Positions 25,401-38,100 of a DNA stretch of 64,000 bases are shown here, in pieces. A model generated the notes under the pieces. The model was not told the DNA's origin. It was given only the letters and a program-made list of their open reading frames with translations, and searched no databases. This DNA comes from Atrichornis clamosus. Its lineage: Eukaryota > Chordata > Aves > Passeriformes > Menuridae. The translations under genes were made by a program, and so were the position numbers. Location: contig WBMZ01003476.1 in assembly GCA_013400975.1 (NCBI GenBank), forward strand, positions 248,001 to 312,000. The letters run 5' to 3'. How positions within the stretch are numbered: position 1 is the stretch's first letter; each line of letters opens with the position of its first letter.

Positions 25401-28400
25401 CCAGACCATATATTTAAAGCAAATTTACTGTCTTTCTAAATTTTTCTGTTGGATATCACCAGGTATTGTGAAGGCAGCAGCAAGGGAAGCTTGAGTAATA
25501 ACTCAACAGTAATTTCCCCAGTGCCTGTAAATAACAAACATTGTTAGCAAATGAGTGATGGAGGTCAATGGGCCATAGAGTCATTAGATGGTTTAATGAT
25601 ATGCTGCAGGTTATCTCAGGGCACGGTGCTCTAATGACATTCTCAGCCTTCCCTGCAGCAAATAACCTCTGAAACCCGAGATAAGCAGTTGCACTGTGCA
25701 ATACAATACCGTATCAAATGACCCCAGCAAGAAAATTTCTCTTCTGTTTGACATTTAATGTGCAAGTATCCATCAAAATCTGTCCTGGGAAGAGCGCTGT
25801 CCTACTTAAATCTGTTTTTTCTAACTGACAAGCTATTAAAGGGCAGAACCCAAAAGTCCTCAGACCTGTGGCTTATAGGTGTGAAGGGTGATAGTTGGAG
25901 AAGGATGCCTAGCATGAAGCATCTTGCTTTGTTTTCCTGACTGTTGCTTGGTCTTTGCAAAGGCATGGTAAGTAAAAGCATGAAGAGAATGGTCTAGTTT
26001 GTGCTGGAGATCTCAGTGAAAGGTCATAGCAGACCAAGCAATATAAGTCTTTGAATTTATGAAAACTGCTGGGTCACATGTGACAGGAGGTTTGAGAGTA
26101 AGATGGTAATTCAAGTTATCTTGATTTGGCATCAGTGTCTTAGGTAAGTGTAAATGGGTAAGGTAACTTCACTGTTACCCCAGAGCTTAAAGGAACCCAA
26201 AAGCAGGGGCCAGGTAGTCAGCCTGGAAAAACTGATTTTTTTCAGCCTGGCTATGATACCAGTAACACCGTACTGTGTGTATAGACAACTCTTAGCTTAA
26301 ACCAGCAGACCACATTCAGCATTTCCTCTTCATTATCCCTTCTGTGTTAGTGCAGAGAGGTGACTGTTCAGATCCTCAATTACTGTGGATGGTATAAAAG
26401 TAAAACTAGAGATGTAAGACCATGTAAACAAAGGCATGGATGACACTGTGACAAAGAAAGGACAAGGCATAACAGACTTGGAGTTTCTCAGAAGAGACCC
26501 TATAAGTAAAACAGAAAGGACTCACTTGAATTCTTCCATGACAAGGAGTTTAAATATAGGCAGTATATCTACTTTTTAATTGATTATAAGTTCAATAATT
26601 AATTCTTTAATAAAATAATGTTTATTCAGCATTAACAAGTTTGTAGGAAAAGGGTCTGAGACCACAAGGGAGATGGATAGTAGAAGCTGGAGAACCACTG
26701 CAAAAATACCAGGAATCCCCTTTCCCTTGAGAAGGGAAGGGTAGTCAGCAAGGTCATGAGCTGGAAGCCACTTACTTCATCTGGCTTGTTACTCTGTTAT
26801 GACTTGTCAGTGTGTCAGGTTTTAATCTGGTGATCACCTAATGTGTGATTGCTGTAGTATGAGTTCCTACCTATTATCTCTGCCTCACCACCCAAAAGTA
26901 GTGGATATATATAGCAAGGACACTTAATAAGCTGAAATAGTTTTTACCGCCCTAAATGTACAACCTCTTACCATAAGACTAGAATTGTAAACTTGAATCC
27001 AATTGTGTCAAAGTTTTAAAATGAAGGAGCAATATTCTGATGATGAAATATTCTTTGTTTCCTGTTCAGAACACATTGGTACTATGAAATTTTCTTAGCT
27101 CATATTACTGGGAAAGCCAAATCCGTGGGTGTTTTCTACAGTAGTACCCTCTGTTACCATCATGTTGATGAACAGCTATGTGAGAAATAATGGACAAAGT
27201 TGTAACACAGGTCATCTATTTTTGATAAATATTGTGCTAGAACATTGCTGGGAACATCCATGTGCAATTTGTCTGACCTGCTGGGAGGAGGAATGGGAAA
27301 AGGAATGTGCACAGACAACATTTTAAACACAGAGAGCTGGTGAGACAAATATAAAGAGGACAAAACCTGAAATGAAATTCAAAATACATGATGGAACAGG
27401 TTTTTGCATTTATCAGGCTTCTTAATGGGCAGGACTTCCAGAGAGCTCAACAGCTCCAATTAAAATAATTGGGCCACTTCCCTTTGGTGTCAGAAAATGT
27501 GATTCAGTTCTTGAAGGTCTCCCTTGATTCACTCAATCTCAACTCTTTAAAAATTTCCTGAAGACTGCAAGTAAAACTTAGCATACTTTTTTTTTTAAAG
27601 ATACTACAAATTGACAGGCTAGCCCATCCTGGGTACTGCTGTGCATATGTGTTTCCATAGCCTTGAAGGTCTTCCTAGGCCATGGCTTTGGCAAAAGTAG
27701 TGGCCATCAGAGCAATAAGATGATACATTCTCTAGTTGATAACTAACTTCATTTCTGTTGCCTTTATTAAAAAGAAAAGTTTTTTAAAAGGCAGACCAAA
27801 GATGAGTGTTAGAACTGATTCCTTTGGGTGAAACAAGCACAACCTCTTCCTGGGCCTTTCTCACATCTTTAGTGCACCTCTCTTCTGTTTAGGTTCTCTA
27901 GGAGGGGTTCAGCAAACACTGCAGTCATACAGAGTGCCCTTCCATGAGCACCTACTTCCAGAGAAGTCATTGGAACACCACTCTCCTGGAGACTTCGGCT
28001 TCCTCAGTCACATTTCATTGACATCAATCAAAGTGTACAAAAGCTATCAGAGGACAGTAGACAAAGAGACACAGACTGACAGCACAATCACTCAAGTCTT
28101 GTTTCCACAGACTGACAGGCTACAGACTTGAAGTCAGGCATCTGAAAGCTAGAAAGTCATATAACCTGCTAACTGGGCAAAACTTTTTTTTCTTAGCACA
28201 TCTGAAATTTGAGAATGGAGCACACAGGGGCGCTCAATTCAGCAGAGGCCTCCAAGCCACAAAGCACCTCTCCAGGGTTCATTTTTTAAACACAGAACTG
28301 ATCAGGGACATCATGAAAGTCCTGGGGTCTTGGGTCTTGCAGGATTAATACGTGAAAAACAGCTGGGATCAGATGAGAATGCAAAATCTAAAATAAAACA

Positions 28401-29734
28401 TGCATCATGTTTGTGGGTATGCACTGTCTCTCACAAGTGAGATTTCATCCCTTCATAGTGCTAATTCCCACTTAAACTAATGACAGCCAGCAAAGACTCG
28501 GTGTCAACAAAACATTACCATACTGCTAGTGGGCCACCAGCACATAAAATAAAGGCTTAAGGACAGACAGCCTGCAAGGATTAGACTACTTGGCATGGGC
28601 AGGGGAGCTTCCATGTCAGAGCACAAGCAGGGAAGACATTTAGACACACCAGTCAAAACACCTGGATCTCAGGCCCAGGAGCAGCCTGCTGCAGCAAGCT
28701 TTTTTTCCCACTGTGATAAGCACAGACACCACCCAGCTCCCATTCACCTCTCCTCTCATAGTCCTTTACTCTGGCTTCTTTTTCTCTGTAGATAATATAA
28801 ATCTTTCAGGGGCTTCCAGAACCATGCCAGAGCTCCACAGAGTAGGACTGTGACCTTGACAGTGCTGTGGAGTCAGAGAAGCCTGAGCTACAACCAGCGT
28901 ACACCACAGCACAACAGAGTGCAAGTGGATGCTTTATCTTAAGAATCTGTGCACAGCCCTAATTGTGTGAAACTGTCTTAGTTTTAATGAAGTCCAAATC
29001 CTGGACTTCACCCAACTATCCAGCTCCCGCAACTAAAAGGCAAAGAAAACTTGACAGGAGGCAGAGGCTCAACAAAATCCCACGTTTATCCTTATCATGT
29101 TGCCTCCCTACACAGCTGAGATCTACCATATCTACAATCCTTCAGTTTATTCCATTTTATTACCTCTAAGTACCTGCTTTTAAGTGCTAGAAAATCCCTC
29201 TTTCCTCCCTCCCCAATTTATCATTAGTTAAGGATGAGGAACCAAGTGCAAGATTTGTCTCAGAAAGGCAGATTCACACGGTGTACTCTGGATTTTGATG
29301 CTTTCCAGGACAAAAAAGTGAAATCTATTGAAGCAGCCACAGCTTAGTAAGGACAGACACAAGAGGGTTTTATTTCTGGAGTAGGATTATAGCTGTCACT
29401 GTGAACAGAAAGGAGAAAAACTCAGTATGGATGTGACACATGTATGAGACACTAAAGAGTAGTGCCAACCATAGATGGTTCTTCTCATTTGGATGGGACT
29501 AGCTACAATAATTTACTGTCCTGCTCTGGAATTCACACAGGTTTTTTTTTATTGAAGCTTTCTTAGCTGCAGGGCTTAATTAACTTGGATTTTTTGGGGG
29601 GGGCAGGGGGGAAGGTGAGGAATGGAGGAGGAGTATGAGGAGTTGTCTTAAATGGGAGTAATTCCCTTTAAAACCTTTCTTACTCTACAGCAATCACTCA
29701 CATAATTATGTACGATGCATTCTGGTGTAACTCA
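19472..29734. other. Unique non-coding DNA with a few low-complexity tracts
   Basis: No gene was recognised in about 10 kb. Low-complexity spots are a T/G tract at about 20390-20422 (GGTTGGTTGGTTT), a G-rich run at 25330-25360, and a G-rich run at 29596-29611. Two AT-rich, even-textured stretches (about 21560-21740 and 23870-24010) resemble conserved non-coding elements in style, but I cannot test conservation. Frames such as 22653-23015 (+) and 20327-20665 (+) carry no recognisable domain. Confidence 0.5.
25330..25360 (+). other. G-rich tract with quadruplex potential
   Basis: GGGG (25330-25333), G7 (25337-25343) and G6 (25355-25360) lie within 31 bases. The G7 run can supply two G-triplets, so four triplets with loops of 1 to about 11 bases are possible. 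The role is unknown. Confidence 0.45.
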
Positions 29735-30000
29735 ACCTTTGGTCTGCTCTACACGGGGGAAATTAACAAGCAGAGCTATTCTGTAATAACTTCCATTATT
29801 GCTATTTTGGTATAATTTAACTATTCTGGAATAACTCCCCAGTGCAGACATTCAGCTCCAGAATAAAAGCAATTTTATTCCAGAATAATTACTCTGCTTC
29901 CAGGAGGGAATAATCGTTCTAGAATAAAGTCACTTTTATTTCAGAATCAAATATGCAGGGAGTTACTTGGGCATAGCTCCCCAACAAAGTTATTGTAGTG
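29735..30000. repeat. Short array of ATTCTGGAATAA-like palindromic motifs, probable ancient DNA-transposon remnant
   Basis: At least six related motifs occur in about 175 bases: near 29779 (ATTCTGTAATAA), 29823 (ATTCTGGAATAA), 29857 (CTCCAGAATAAAA), 29875 (TTATTCCAGAAT), 29915 (CGTTCTAGAATAAAG) and 29936 (TTATTTCAGAATC). The copies at 29823-29834 and 29875-29886 are perfect reverse complements. Neighbouring motifs can pair into hairpins such as AGAATAAA-spacer-TTTATTCCAGA. Motifs of this kind, together with a GTGCAGACA-like string (here near 29842) and a CTACAC string (near 29749), remind me of non-autonomous DNA elements that are common in turtles and crocodilians. That family link is recalled, not proven. 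Borders are approximate. Confidence 0.55.
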
Positions 30001-30399
30001 CCAGTTAATTTTCTCATGTATGCAGAAATGTTAGTAGCCTTCAGCAATGATATGTCTTGTTCTATTTATCTGTGTTTCCGTGCTAATCTGCATAAAATTA
30101 AGCACTAAGATCTAGTGGAGAATGTGTTACGCTGTGTGAATTTTCTTTTTTACCTTGTCTCACACATAGACAGCTCAAGGTTTTGTAATAAACATGTATC
30201 TAATCTGAAGAAAAGAAAGAATGTTTGAGTACTTTCCTCTGCATAAATTGTATGATATGTCAGTGCAATCTGAGGTTTACTTTCAACAGTTTACAAAAAT
30301 AGTCAAACAAACAACAAGTATACATGCACACACAAAACTATTTTGAATTTCAGAATTGGCTTGGTAAACATGTAAAATGTCTGCAAAGGCAACTTTAAA
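30001..30399. other. Unique non-coding DNA, nothing recognised
   Basis: AT-rich spacer between the motif array and the CR1 reverse-transcriptase fragment. No gene or repeat was recognised. Confidence 0.5.
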
Positions 30400-30782
30400 G
30401 CAATTACAAGGAACAGATCCTCCTAGAAGCTGTGCTGAAGCACATGGCGGACAGGGAGGTGGTTCGAGACAGCCACTACACTTCACCAAGTCCTGCCTGA
30501 CTAACCCAGTGACCTTCTACAGTGGAGTTACTACACCAGTGGACAAGGGAAGGGCTATGGATGTCATCTTTCTGGACTTCCATAAGGCCTTTGATATTGT
30601 TCTGCATGATGTCCTCCTCTCTGAGTTGTGTTTTGATGGGTGGATTCTATGGTGGATAAGGAATTGGATTGATATTTGCATCCTGACAGTGGTCAACATC
30701 TCAATGTCCAGAGGGAGATCAGTAATGAGTGCTGTCCCTCAGGGGTCTGTATTGGTACCAGTACTGTTTAATCTCTTAATAT
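30400..30782 (+). pseudogene. CR1 ORF2 reverse-transcriptase fragment, dead
   Basis: A fragment from the middle of CR1 ORF2 (endonuclease-reverse transcriptase of a non-LTR retrotransposon), with neither end of the element. The open frame 30377-30790 contains motif A as LDFHKAFD (residues 66-73, with the catalytic-type Asp at 67) and motif B as PQGSVL (residues 121-126). It stops before the metal-binding YADD box (motif C), so no active enzyme could be made. Upstream, near 30416-30475, the CR1-like frame is a different one (it reads HMADREVVRDSHY), so a frameshift lies at about 30475-30485. A small gap is also visible before FDGW. The first 20 or so residues of the open frame are unrelated sequence. 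It is a retrotransposon remnant, not a host gene. Confidence 0.9.
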
Positions 30783-33700
30783 CTGTTTAAAACCTTAATA
30801 TCTGATTCTAGGTCAGATTACAAAGGGTCAGCAGAAGTTTGGAGACTCTTCCCTACTTTGCTAGCCAGAGACTTCCTCTGAACTGCCTTGATGTCAAAAA
30901 AAAAACCATTCTCATTTCATCTCAGTCAAATTCTAACTCTGGGACAAGATGCAAATTAATAAGTATTTCATGAGTATTTTTCAGTTCCCCTAATTTTAGT
31001 TATGGGAAACTGGACATAAAAAGCAAACAAACAAACAATTTTACTTAACCAAATTTTTGTCTATAAATCCAAGGATTCAATACAAAATATTTAAGATCTA
31101 TAGAATATCTCTTACATATAAACAATGTTGTTTTGTTTCAATTCAGATCAGAAAGTGAAGTTGGTAAACTCGTATTTATTTGAGGTTAGAAATGTTCTTT
31201 CACAGTTATTCTGCAGTCTGTGAAAATCATCTATTTTGAGTAGGGTTCTGACAGTTTCTGAGCTGCTTCTGTCAGGCATTCAGCACCTGTCAGAAGCAAG
31301 CTCTTAGGTACTTCTTTTTAATACACAAATTTATATATACTCTATGTTAAAGGAGTTGGCAGATAGACAGACTGGTATGTATTTTGAAGAAATAGCAAAT
31401 TGTTCTTCCACAGTGTAGTTATAGGCTGCTGTAGTGGTCATTAAAGCCCTTTTAAACTTCATCCAATAATTTTCTTCCATTTATATTGGAAAATCTTTGA
31501 CTGAAAATTGTACCAATCATGCTGGAAATGAATAAGGACGTTTCTGTAAAGTCTGAGAAAAGGTATTTAGGATTATTCTGGATTTATGGTAACAAATGTT
31601 CCCTGGATTTTAATAATCTGTTCTTCAGTTACGTCATATTTTCACTACTGTCACCTTGGGATGAGGTGGCTGTATTCAGAATGCAGAGTTTACATTTAAA
31701 TTAATTAAGGTGTTGAATTGGATTTGTTGGGGGTCTTTTGAGGGAGTTGACAATGATTTTAGGGGCAAAATCTCCAGCTGTAGGTATGATGCCTACCTTG
31801 TTTTTAAGTTTGTCTAGACAGAGAGTACACTATTGTCACATGACAGCCTAAATTGATTTGAAACACAACCTGATCTTGATCTCCAGATTTAATGTAGAGT
31901 ACGTCCCCTGCACATCTCTCATTCTATAACTAATTCAAAATCCATCTCAAAACATCCCACCTGGAAAACATGACATATTAAGTTGACAAAAAACTCAACA
32001 CTTTACAACATAAGGAGATTTCCTCTGGATAATCAGCATACTTACAGGAGTATGGAAGAATGTATACATATGCATATTTAAAACTATTTACATTTTAATC
32101 CATTTCATTCAGGGTTGTTTTCATTTAACAGATGGAGAGAGTTTTGCAAACACTTTGCACCTGCAGGATGAAGTGGCTCTTTCTGGCTATACATTTTGGT
32201 GAGAGCAGACCTACAAAGTGATCTGTATTGCATTACTATTCTCTCTCAGAAGCAGCTTTCTGAATGTTAAAAATGGCAAGCTAACTTTCCTAATTAAAAA
32301 AAAAAAAAACCAAAATGAAAACAACTAATAAAGCAATATGATGAGCCACTCCCTTGACAAATTATATTTTCTGTTTTTCACAATGAAGCCTGACACTGGC
32401 ACACTTGTTCTGATTTTAGTTCCATAATTTAAAAATAACCCATTTCTTTTGACTTTTCATTGTTTTCATTTTGCTTGGGAATTTTGCATGCCAAATTTCA
32501 AGTGAGAATGGGGTTTTTTCTCCCAGATTTTAGAGCCAACTTGAAAAGATATCATTCTTATTGCAATAGTTTTACTTTAAAAGTGAACTAGCATTCATTA
32601 CACTTCAAAAATCATTATTTTTACAAAGCTTGATGCTAGTTTGCTATACCAGTAAGAAAAGGTAACAAAATTGCATGTATTGAGTGCTGCTCAAAAAAGA
32701 GAAAATACAAAATTTAGGGCAAAATTAGTGAATTATCTAAGGTCTGATAAGGGATTTAGGGCTCCTTTTAGATGTATGGTTGGTGACAGCCCATTCTGAA
32801 TAGTGATCCTGCCACCTGCAAACGCAGTCCTGCACACAGACCTGATAACAAGCACAATACATTAATAATCCCTCTCTTTCAGTAACTTGCCTGGGATATT
32901 CCTGTGCATTTCCAAAGAGAACAGAATTGCTGCATTTACAGTGCAGACTGATGTTGATCCTAGATTTTGATGAAGTGGTAGAGCAGGCACACATATTCTT
33001 CCAGTGTCTTCTGGCTAGAAATGTGTACTTGCGCTTTATACTTCCAAGTCCAATGCCTTGAGAAGTGTCTGATTTGCTGTGTGAGATCATAGGAAATCCC
33101 AAACCTCATGTTTATGGATTGCCATGCAGTTAGCATTTGACTGGCATTTCTGCATGTCCGGAGTCAAACCAGAGCTCTGCTGATCTGACAGGTTGATGGG
33201 AAGCCAGCAATCCCAGCCATGTGCCTACATTTCTCCTTCCAAATGGACAAAAATTTCATCTGGAAAAAGAAATAAACTATGTCATTTAGAAAAATCTAAA
33301 TGCTCTATATTCAAAATTCATGAGTTTGTATTATTGAACAACTCTTCCTCTAAGTCACCATCATTTTCGAAAGCTTTGAGTCAAGTCATGAAAATGTATA
33401 CAGTAGAGCGAGGAAGAAAACCAAACAGGTATAACTGCAAGAAAAAAAGGGAGGAAAAATTTACCAACATACCCAGAGATCAGAAAGATAAATCAAATTC
33501 CATTCAGACTATATAAGAGTGCTCCTTTTCATCTTTATCACATACAGATCTCAAGTTTAACCCACACAGCTGTAGGTCATAGTCATATGCTCATAGTGCC
33601 TATGAATACTCATGGTCAAAATGTGGGGCTTGAAGTACTTAGGCAGTAAATAACTGGCTGATTTCTTTGTAAGTATCTCTTAAAACCCTGGCAGGGGATA

Positions 33701-34330
33701 TGAGGTATGCTGCTGGCTGATATGGCAGAGCTTATCCAAATGCTCTCTCTAATAGGGGCAGCACCACCCTGAAAGCTCTTGGAAGCATAAAGGCACAAAA
33801 GGTCTTTATAAGTGGTTGACAAGGGAACACCAAACTTTGGACAAATCATAATTTCTTCAGTCTCACCTCCAAAGCCCATGACAGGATGCACTACAGGTTG
33901 AAACTTGGAAGAGACTGGTCTGGTTTGGAGTCTGCTCACTGTGTTTTTTTTCCCCTCATAATTTGGAAAGGATTTTCAAAAACGAACTTTAGCAGCTGGC
34001 TGGAACTCTATTATCACAGCACTGGGAAATTCAGTGGATATCATCAGATTTTTGTGAACTAACGTCAGGCTTCCTGAACTGCTGCTTTACTTGTGCCCTG
34101 TGGGAATGCAGCCAATATTGTCCTGGTATCGCTGAGGCAGATCACAGAACAAACCTGCTGATGATTTCCTGTTCCATACTCCCTGTCTGCCACCCTGTTG
34201 CCAGTGATTTCACGAAAGAGATATCAAGCCCATCCAGTTGCACTGGACTCCTGATTTATACTTCATTACAAGGCACTCCCGTCACCCTGTCTACTTGCCT
34301 TGCCCTAGTATGCATGCATGATTTTGACTT

Positions 34331-34363
34331 AAAAAAAAAAAAAAAAGAAAAAAAGAAAAAAGA
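34331..34363 (+). repeat. A-rich simple repeat
   Basis: A16 followed by GAAAAAAAGAAAAAA-type sequence. No retrotransposed gene body was recognised upstream, so it is taken as simple sequence. Confidence 0.85.
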
Positions 34364-35457
34364 TGCTCCACTTTCAAAGGCATTCAGCATATCTGCATTT
34401 TCAGGGAGAATTTGCCTCTTAAGAATTTCCACCTAACTGCACCAAGCCCCCCTAAAAATTTGGGACCTTATTGTGGAGAATAATAATCTTAGGTATGCTC
34501 CTGTGTAGTTAAAACCGAGATGTCCCAGACTGTGGAAAAACCACCCCCAAACTGCCTATTTTTCTGTCTAGTACAGGGACTTTATTTTTGCAGACTATCA
34601 CACATAAAATGCACCTGCCCTTGCTTCACATCCCGACTACCCTGGTGAAATTCAAAAGCATATTTCCTTTCCTGGATTTCCTCTTGATGCCTCTCCCCCT
34701 GTGACAATTTGTTGTGCTAGTTGAAGAAGCAGCCTGTGCAACAGAGAGTGACATAGAATAATGTGTCATGTCAAATATATGAAGCTTTTTAAGGCATCAC
34801 AGGCCTGAAGGATTTCAGATAAAAAGAAACAATTGTTTGAATCCTAAAAAAAAATTAGAAAAACCCACAGGGAATTTTATATTTATACCTGAGCTTTAAT
34901 AGTGCCTGATTTCTGTTTAACATGGAGGCATGTGCACAGTTGTGGCTGTAATGTTAAGACTGTAATTGCCATCAGCTTTTTAATAGCATTGTTTTGAAAG
35001 GTCAGACTTAACGTAGTGTGCTTTGGGGATTTTTCACTTCTTTTTTTCCTATGGACATTGATGACAGCAGCAGGCTTGAGACAAAAGATATAGGTAACTT
35101 CTGGTAATAACCTCTGCCAAGTGACAGGGAAGTTGGATTTTCTTTGCTTTAGTTTTATGGGTTCTCTGATTCTGTTGTTTGTGATGCTGTGTGGCAGCTG
35201 AAGCAGCTGAGGGCTGGTGTACAATTGGGCTCTGGAAAGCTACAGTGAACCACCTAGAGGTTTTTAGCACAAATTCATGCCGGGGCATGAAGGTCAAAGA
35301 CCACGTGAAGTGCTGTTAAGTTACATAGATAGACCAGAAACTTCACACAATATCTTCGTCTTTCTTTTTGCCAGGAAATTTATTCCCAGAATTCACTAAC
35401 CACCGTACCAGTGTTAAGTAGACTAAACAGCAGACAGAACCACATTCTTACCATTTA

Positions 35458-35508
35458 TTTTTTTCTTCTTCTTTTTCTTTTTGTTTGGTTGTTGTTGTTT
35501 TTATTAGT
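35458..35508 (+). repeat. T-rich simple repeat
   Basis: A run of T with scattered C and G (TTTTTTTCTTCTTC, then GTTGTTGTTGTTTTT). Low-complexity sequence with no sign of a mobile-element tail. Confidence 0.8.
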
Positions 35509-38100
35509 AAATCTGTTACTCTGATGAAGACTCATTTTTATTGTGTGCTGAAACCCTAAAGCTTGCCACAAGAGACCACTGCCTAGTCATAAGAAAGAGA
35601 ACCACCAGGGAGAAGGTAATGAGGAGAAACTCCAGGGCAGCTGTAGAAATCCAGCGACTGTCTAAGTATAAAAATTAATTGATGTTTGAGAGAAAACAGG
35701 ATTTGTTAAATTTAACATTATTAAGGCAGTCCCACTAGATTTGTTTAACAGCCTAGCTTAGGTCAGAAAGAGCAATTCTGTTTATCAGATGTGGATCCCA
35801 AGATTTCCTGCATGATCAGAAACACCAGCTTTAAGACATTTGTACATGAAACCAAAGGAAGCAACACTTTAAGCCTTTATAAAAGTTCTGGGGCTTTAGA
35901 TTCACACAAGCCATGTAATTACTAAGGGGAAGGGTTTGCAGCACTCATCATTTTACATTAGTTTCCCAAGGACTTCTGAAGAGTCATATAGAAAATATTA
36001 CTAGATGTCCTTGACTGAAGTATAGAAGAAAAAAATAAAGTGGTATCAGTCTGCAGAATACAGATAGGTCAGGCTCAACATGTTGGAGAGAAAGCTCAGT
36101 GCTCAGTGGACTGGATTACTAGTTCACAAACCACAGAATAAAAGCAAAACTGAGAGAGCATGAGACGCCTTAAAAATTCAGCCAATACTGGGCCAGAGTA
36201 AAGAACAGGAGAGATTTCTTGCTTCCTGCATTGATCACAAACAAAAGTAGCATCCAATCTTGAGGCAGAGCTAAAAACAAATTTGAAAAAAGCGAAGGTT
36301 GTTGTTTCTGTAGAAAAAGGAGGGAGGAGCCTGAAATCAGGCTTGATATAGATAAAATGTACTGCAGAAGGATAGGAGTCTGCATTAAAAAAAAACAACA
36401 ACCAAAAACAGATAGACAAAAGATGAACTAATTGTAAATCTGAAAATAATAAAGAAAAGGCAATTTTCCAGTATATATGCAAATTCCACAGGGGAAAGTC
36501 CTAAAATAAATATTTGCAGCATAAATAAAGTTTTGGAAACAGGACAAAAAGTAAAATAAAGAACACAATAGCATTTTCTACATATAACTGTGCTCAAGAG
36601 AACACAGGATCCATGACACAATATTGTCAGCTGTGTGTATGATGCATAAGGTTCCTGCAATGTTATCCCAGCAGCTGGAGTGAAACTCAGGTATGGCTAT
36701 AGGTGCTTCTCCCAGAGATTTACCTTCTTTGTAGAACCAACCCTCTAAAGAAGGGAAGGACTTCAGGAAGAATGAGAAATACCTTCAGCTTCTTCCACTA
36801 GAGTATGCAAGGGAGATGGACAGCAAGGGTGTGTTTCCACTGGCCCAGTCTCTGCCTGCTCAAAAATAAGTTGTCCAGGCTGAAACTAAATGGATTCATC
36901 CACAGTCAGGCCTAAGGAAATGTGTAAATTAATCTCTGAAGAGAGGTACCTACCAAACTTCCTTAACAACAAAGGCAGCCTAGCAGACCTCTCAGGTTGT
37001 ATGTCTAATATGAAGATGAGTAAAATTATCTGGGATCAATCCCATGAAAAGTCTTGAAGATTCAAATCTCATCAAGGGAGTCAAAGTATCAAACCGCATT
37101 GGCAGAGTTTGCTGACCAGAGCAGGATGGGACTGAACCCCACAAGTATCCTCAGACATACCCAAGAGTTGTTATTACATAATTGTATTTCTGTACTAGCT
37201 TTCACTGCAAGAGGTAAGTGTAAAATAATTCTCCCATTAAGGGCTTGAAAGATTTTTATTTGAACCAGTAGCTGTTAAATGTCCAACTTGTTTTATAGGT
37301 TCTAGAATAAGTGAAGCAACGCATAATGCTGCTTATTATCATCCACAATGAACAAGTCCAGCAAATTCAGTGTTAAATGTGAGAAAGCTCAAACACACTA
37401 AGACTTGGCAGTGCATATTCTTGGCACAAATGAAATTTTAACTTGTCCCTTTTGAATATCATGCAATACCAACGTCATTTCAACAACAGCACTTGAATAC
37501 CTTTGACCCAGATGAAACCAAATCACTTTGGTAAAGACACCATGGTTTATTTCCCTGGCTTCCAGTGGCATCAGCAAAGAGAAATTATCTTGCATGGCTG
37601 CTCTAATTATGCATGCCCACACCATGAAACTTCCCTGTGTTTTAAATAGTCCAGTTTAATTCATTGGAACATGTAAACTAATCATTTACACATAATGCCC
37701 TGAAAAATTCTTCCTGTGCCCAGAGAATGAGTTTTGTCAGCTTGCAGAGGTTACACTGTGGTTTTATAACCCCAGTGCTTTGTTGAGAACAAAACTCAAC
37801 TGAGAGACGCCATGAGCAACAGCCTCCAAAGTCTAGAGCAAGGTTTCTGTGGTCAGAGTCCACTGCAATGCCCCCTCCCCAAGCCTAATATGAAAGAGTT
37901 TATTTTCTAGAAGCCTTTTACTGCTGTTGACTGCCCATGTCATGTCTTCATTTAATAGCTGTGGCTTCTGCTAAGTTTATTTACTTGCCCCTGAAGCTTT
38001 GAATGAAGGATTGCTTACATTTAATTACCTTATAATGCAGCTTGAATAGTAAATGTGTGTCTGCTAATTGATAGCTCCTTCTCAATGAGGCTTTGTGTTT

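Larger units (their letters stand above)
30783..38100. other. Unique non-coding DNA with simple-sequence tracts
   Basis: No gene recognised. Simple tracts are an A14 run at 32296-32309, an A-rich tract at 34331-34363 (A16 then G-interrupted As), and a T-rich tract at about 35458-35508. Frames at 32737-33102 (-), 33616-33939 (-) and 36096-36482 (-) have no recognisable domain, and the last is driven by A-rich base composition. The stretch from about 37920 on looks enhancer-like. Confidence 0.5.

Noticed and set aside
30377..30790. 137-codon frame as a host reverse-transcriptase-like gene
   Set aside because: It matches CR1 ORF2 around motifs A and B, lacks motif C, and has an upstream frameshift, so it is a retrotransposon fragment.
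36096..36660. Hydrophobic minus-strand frames that look like membrane segments
   Set aside because: They are the complement of an A-rich plus strand, so composition explains them.
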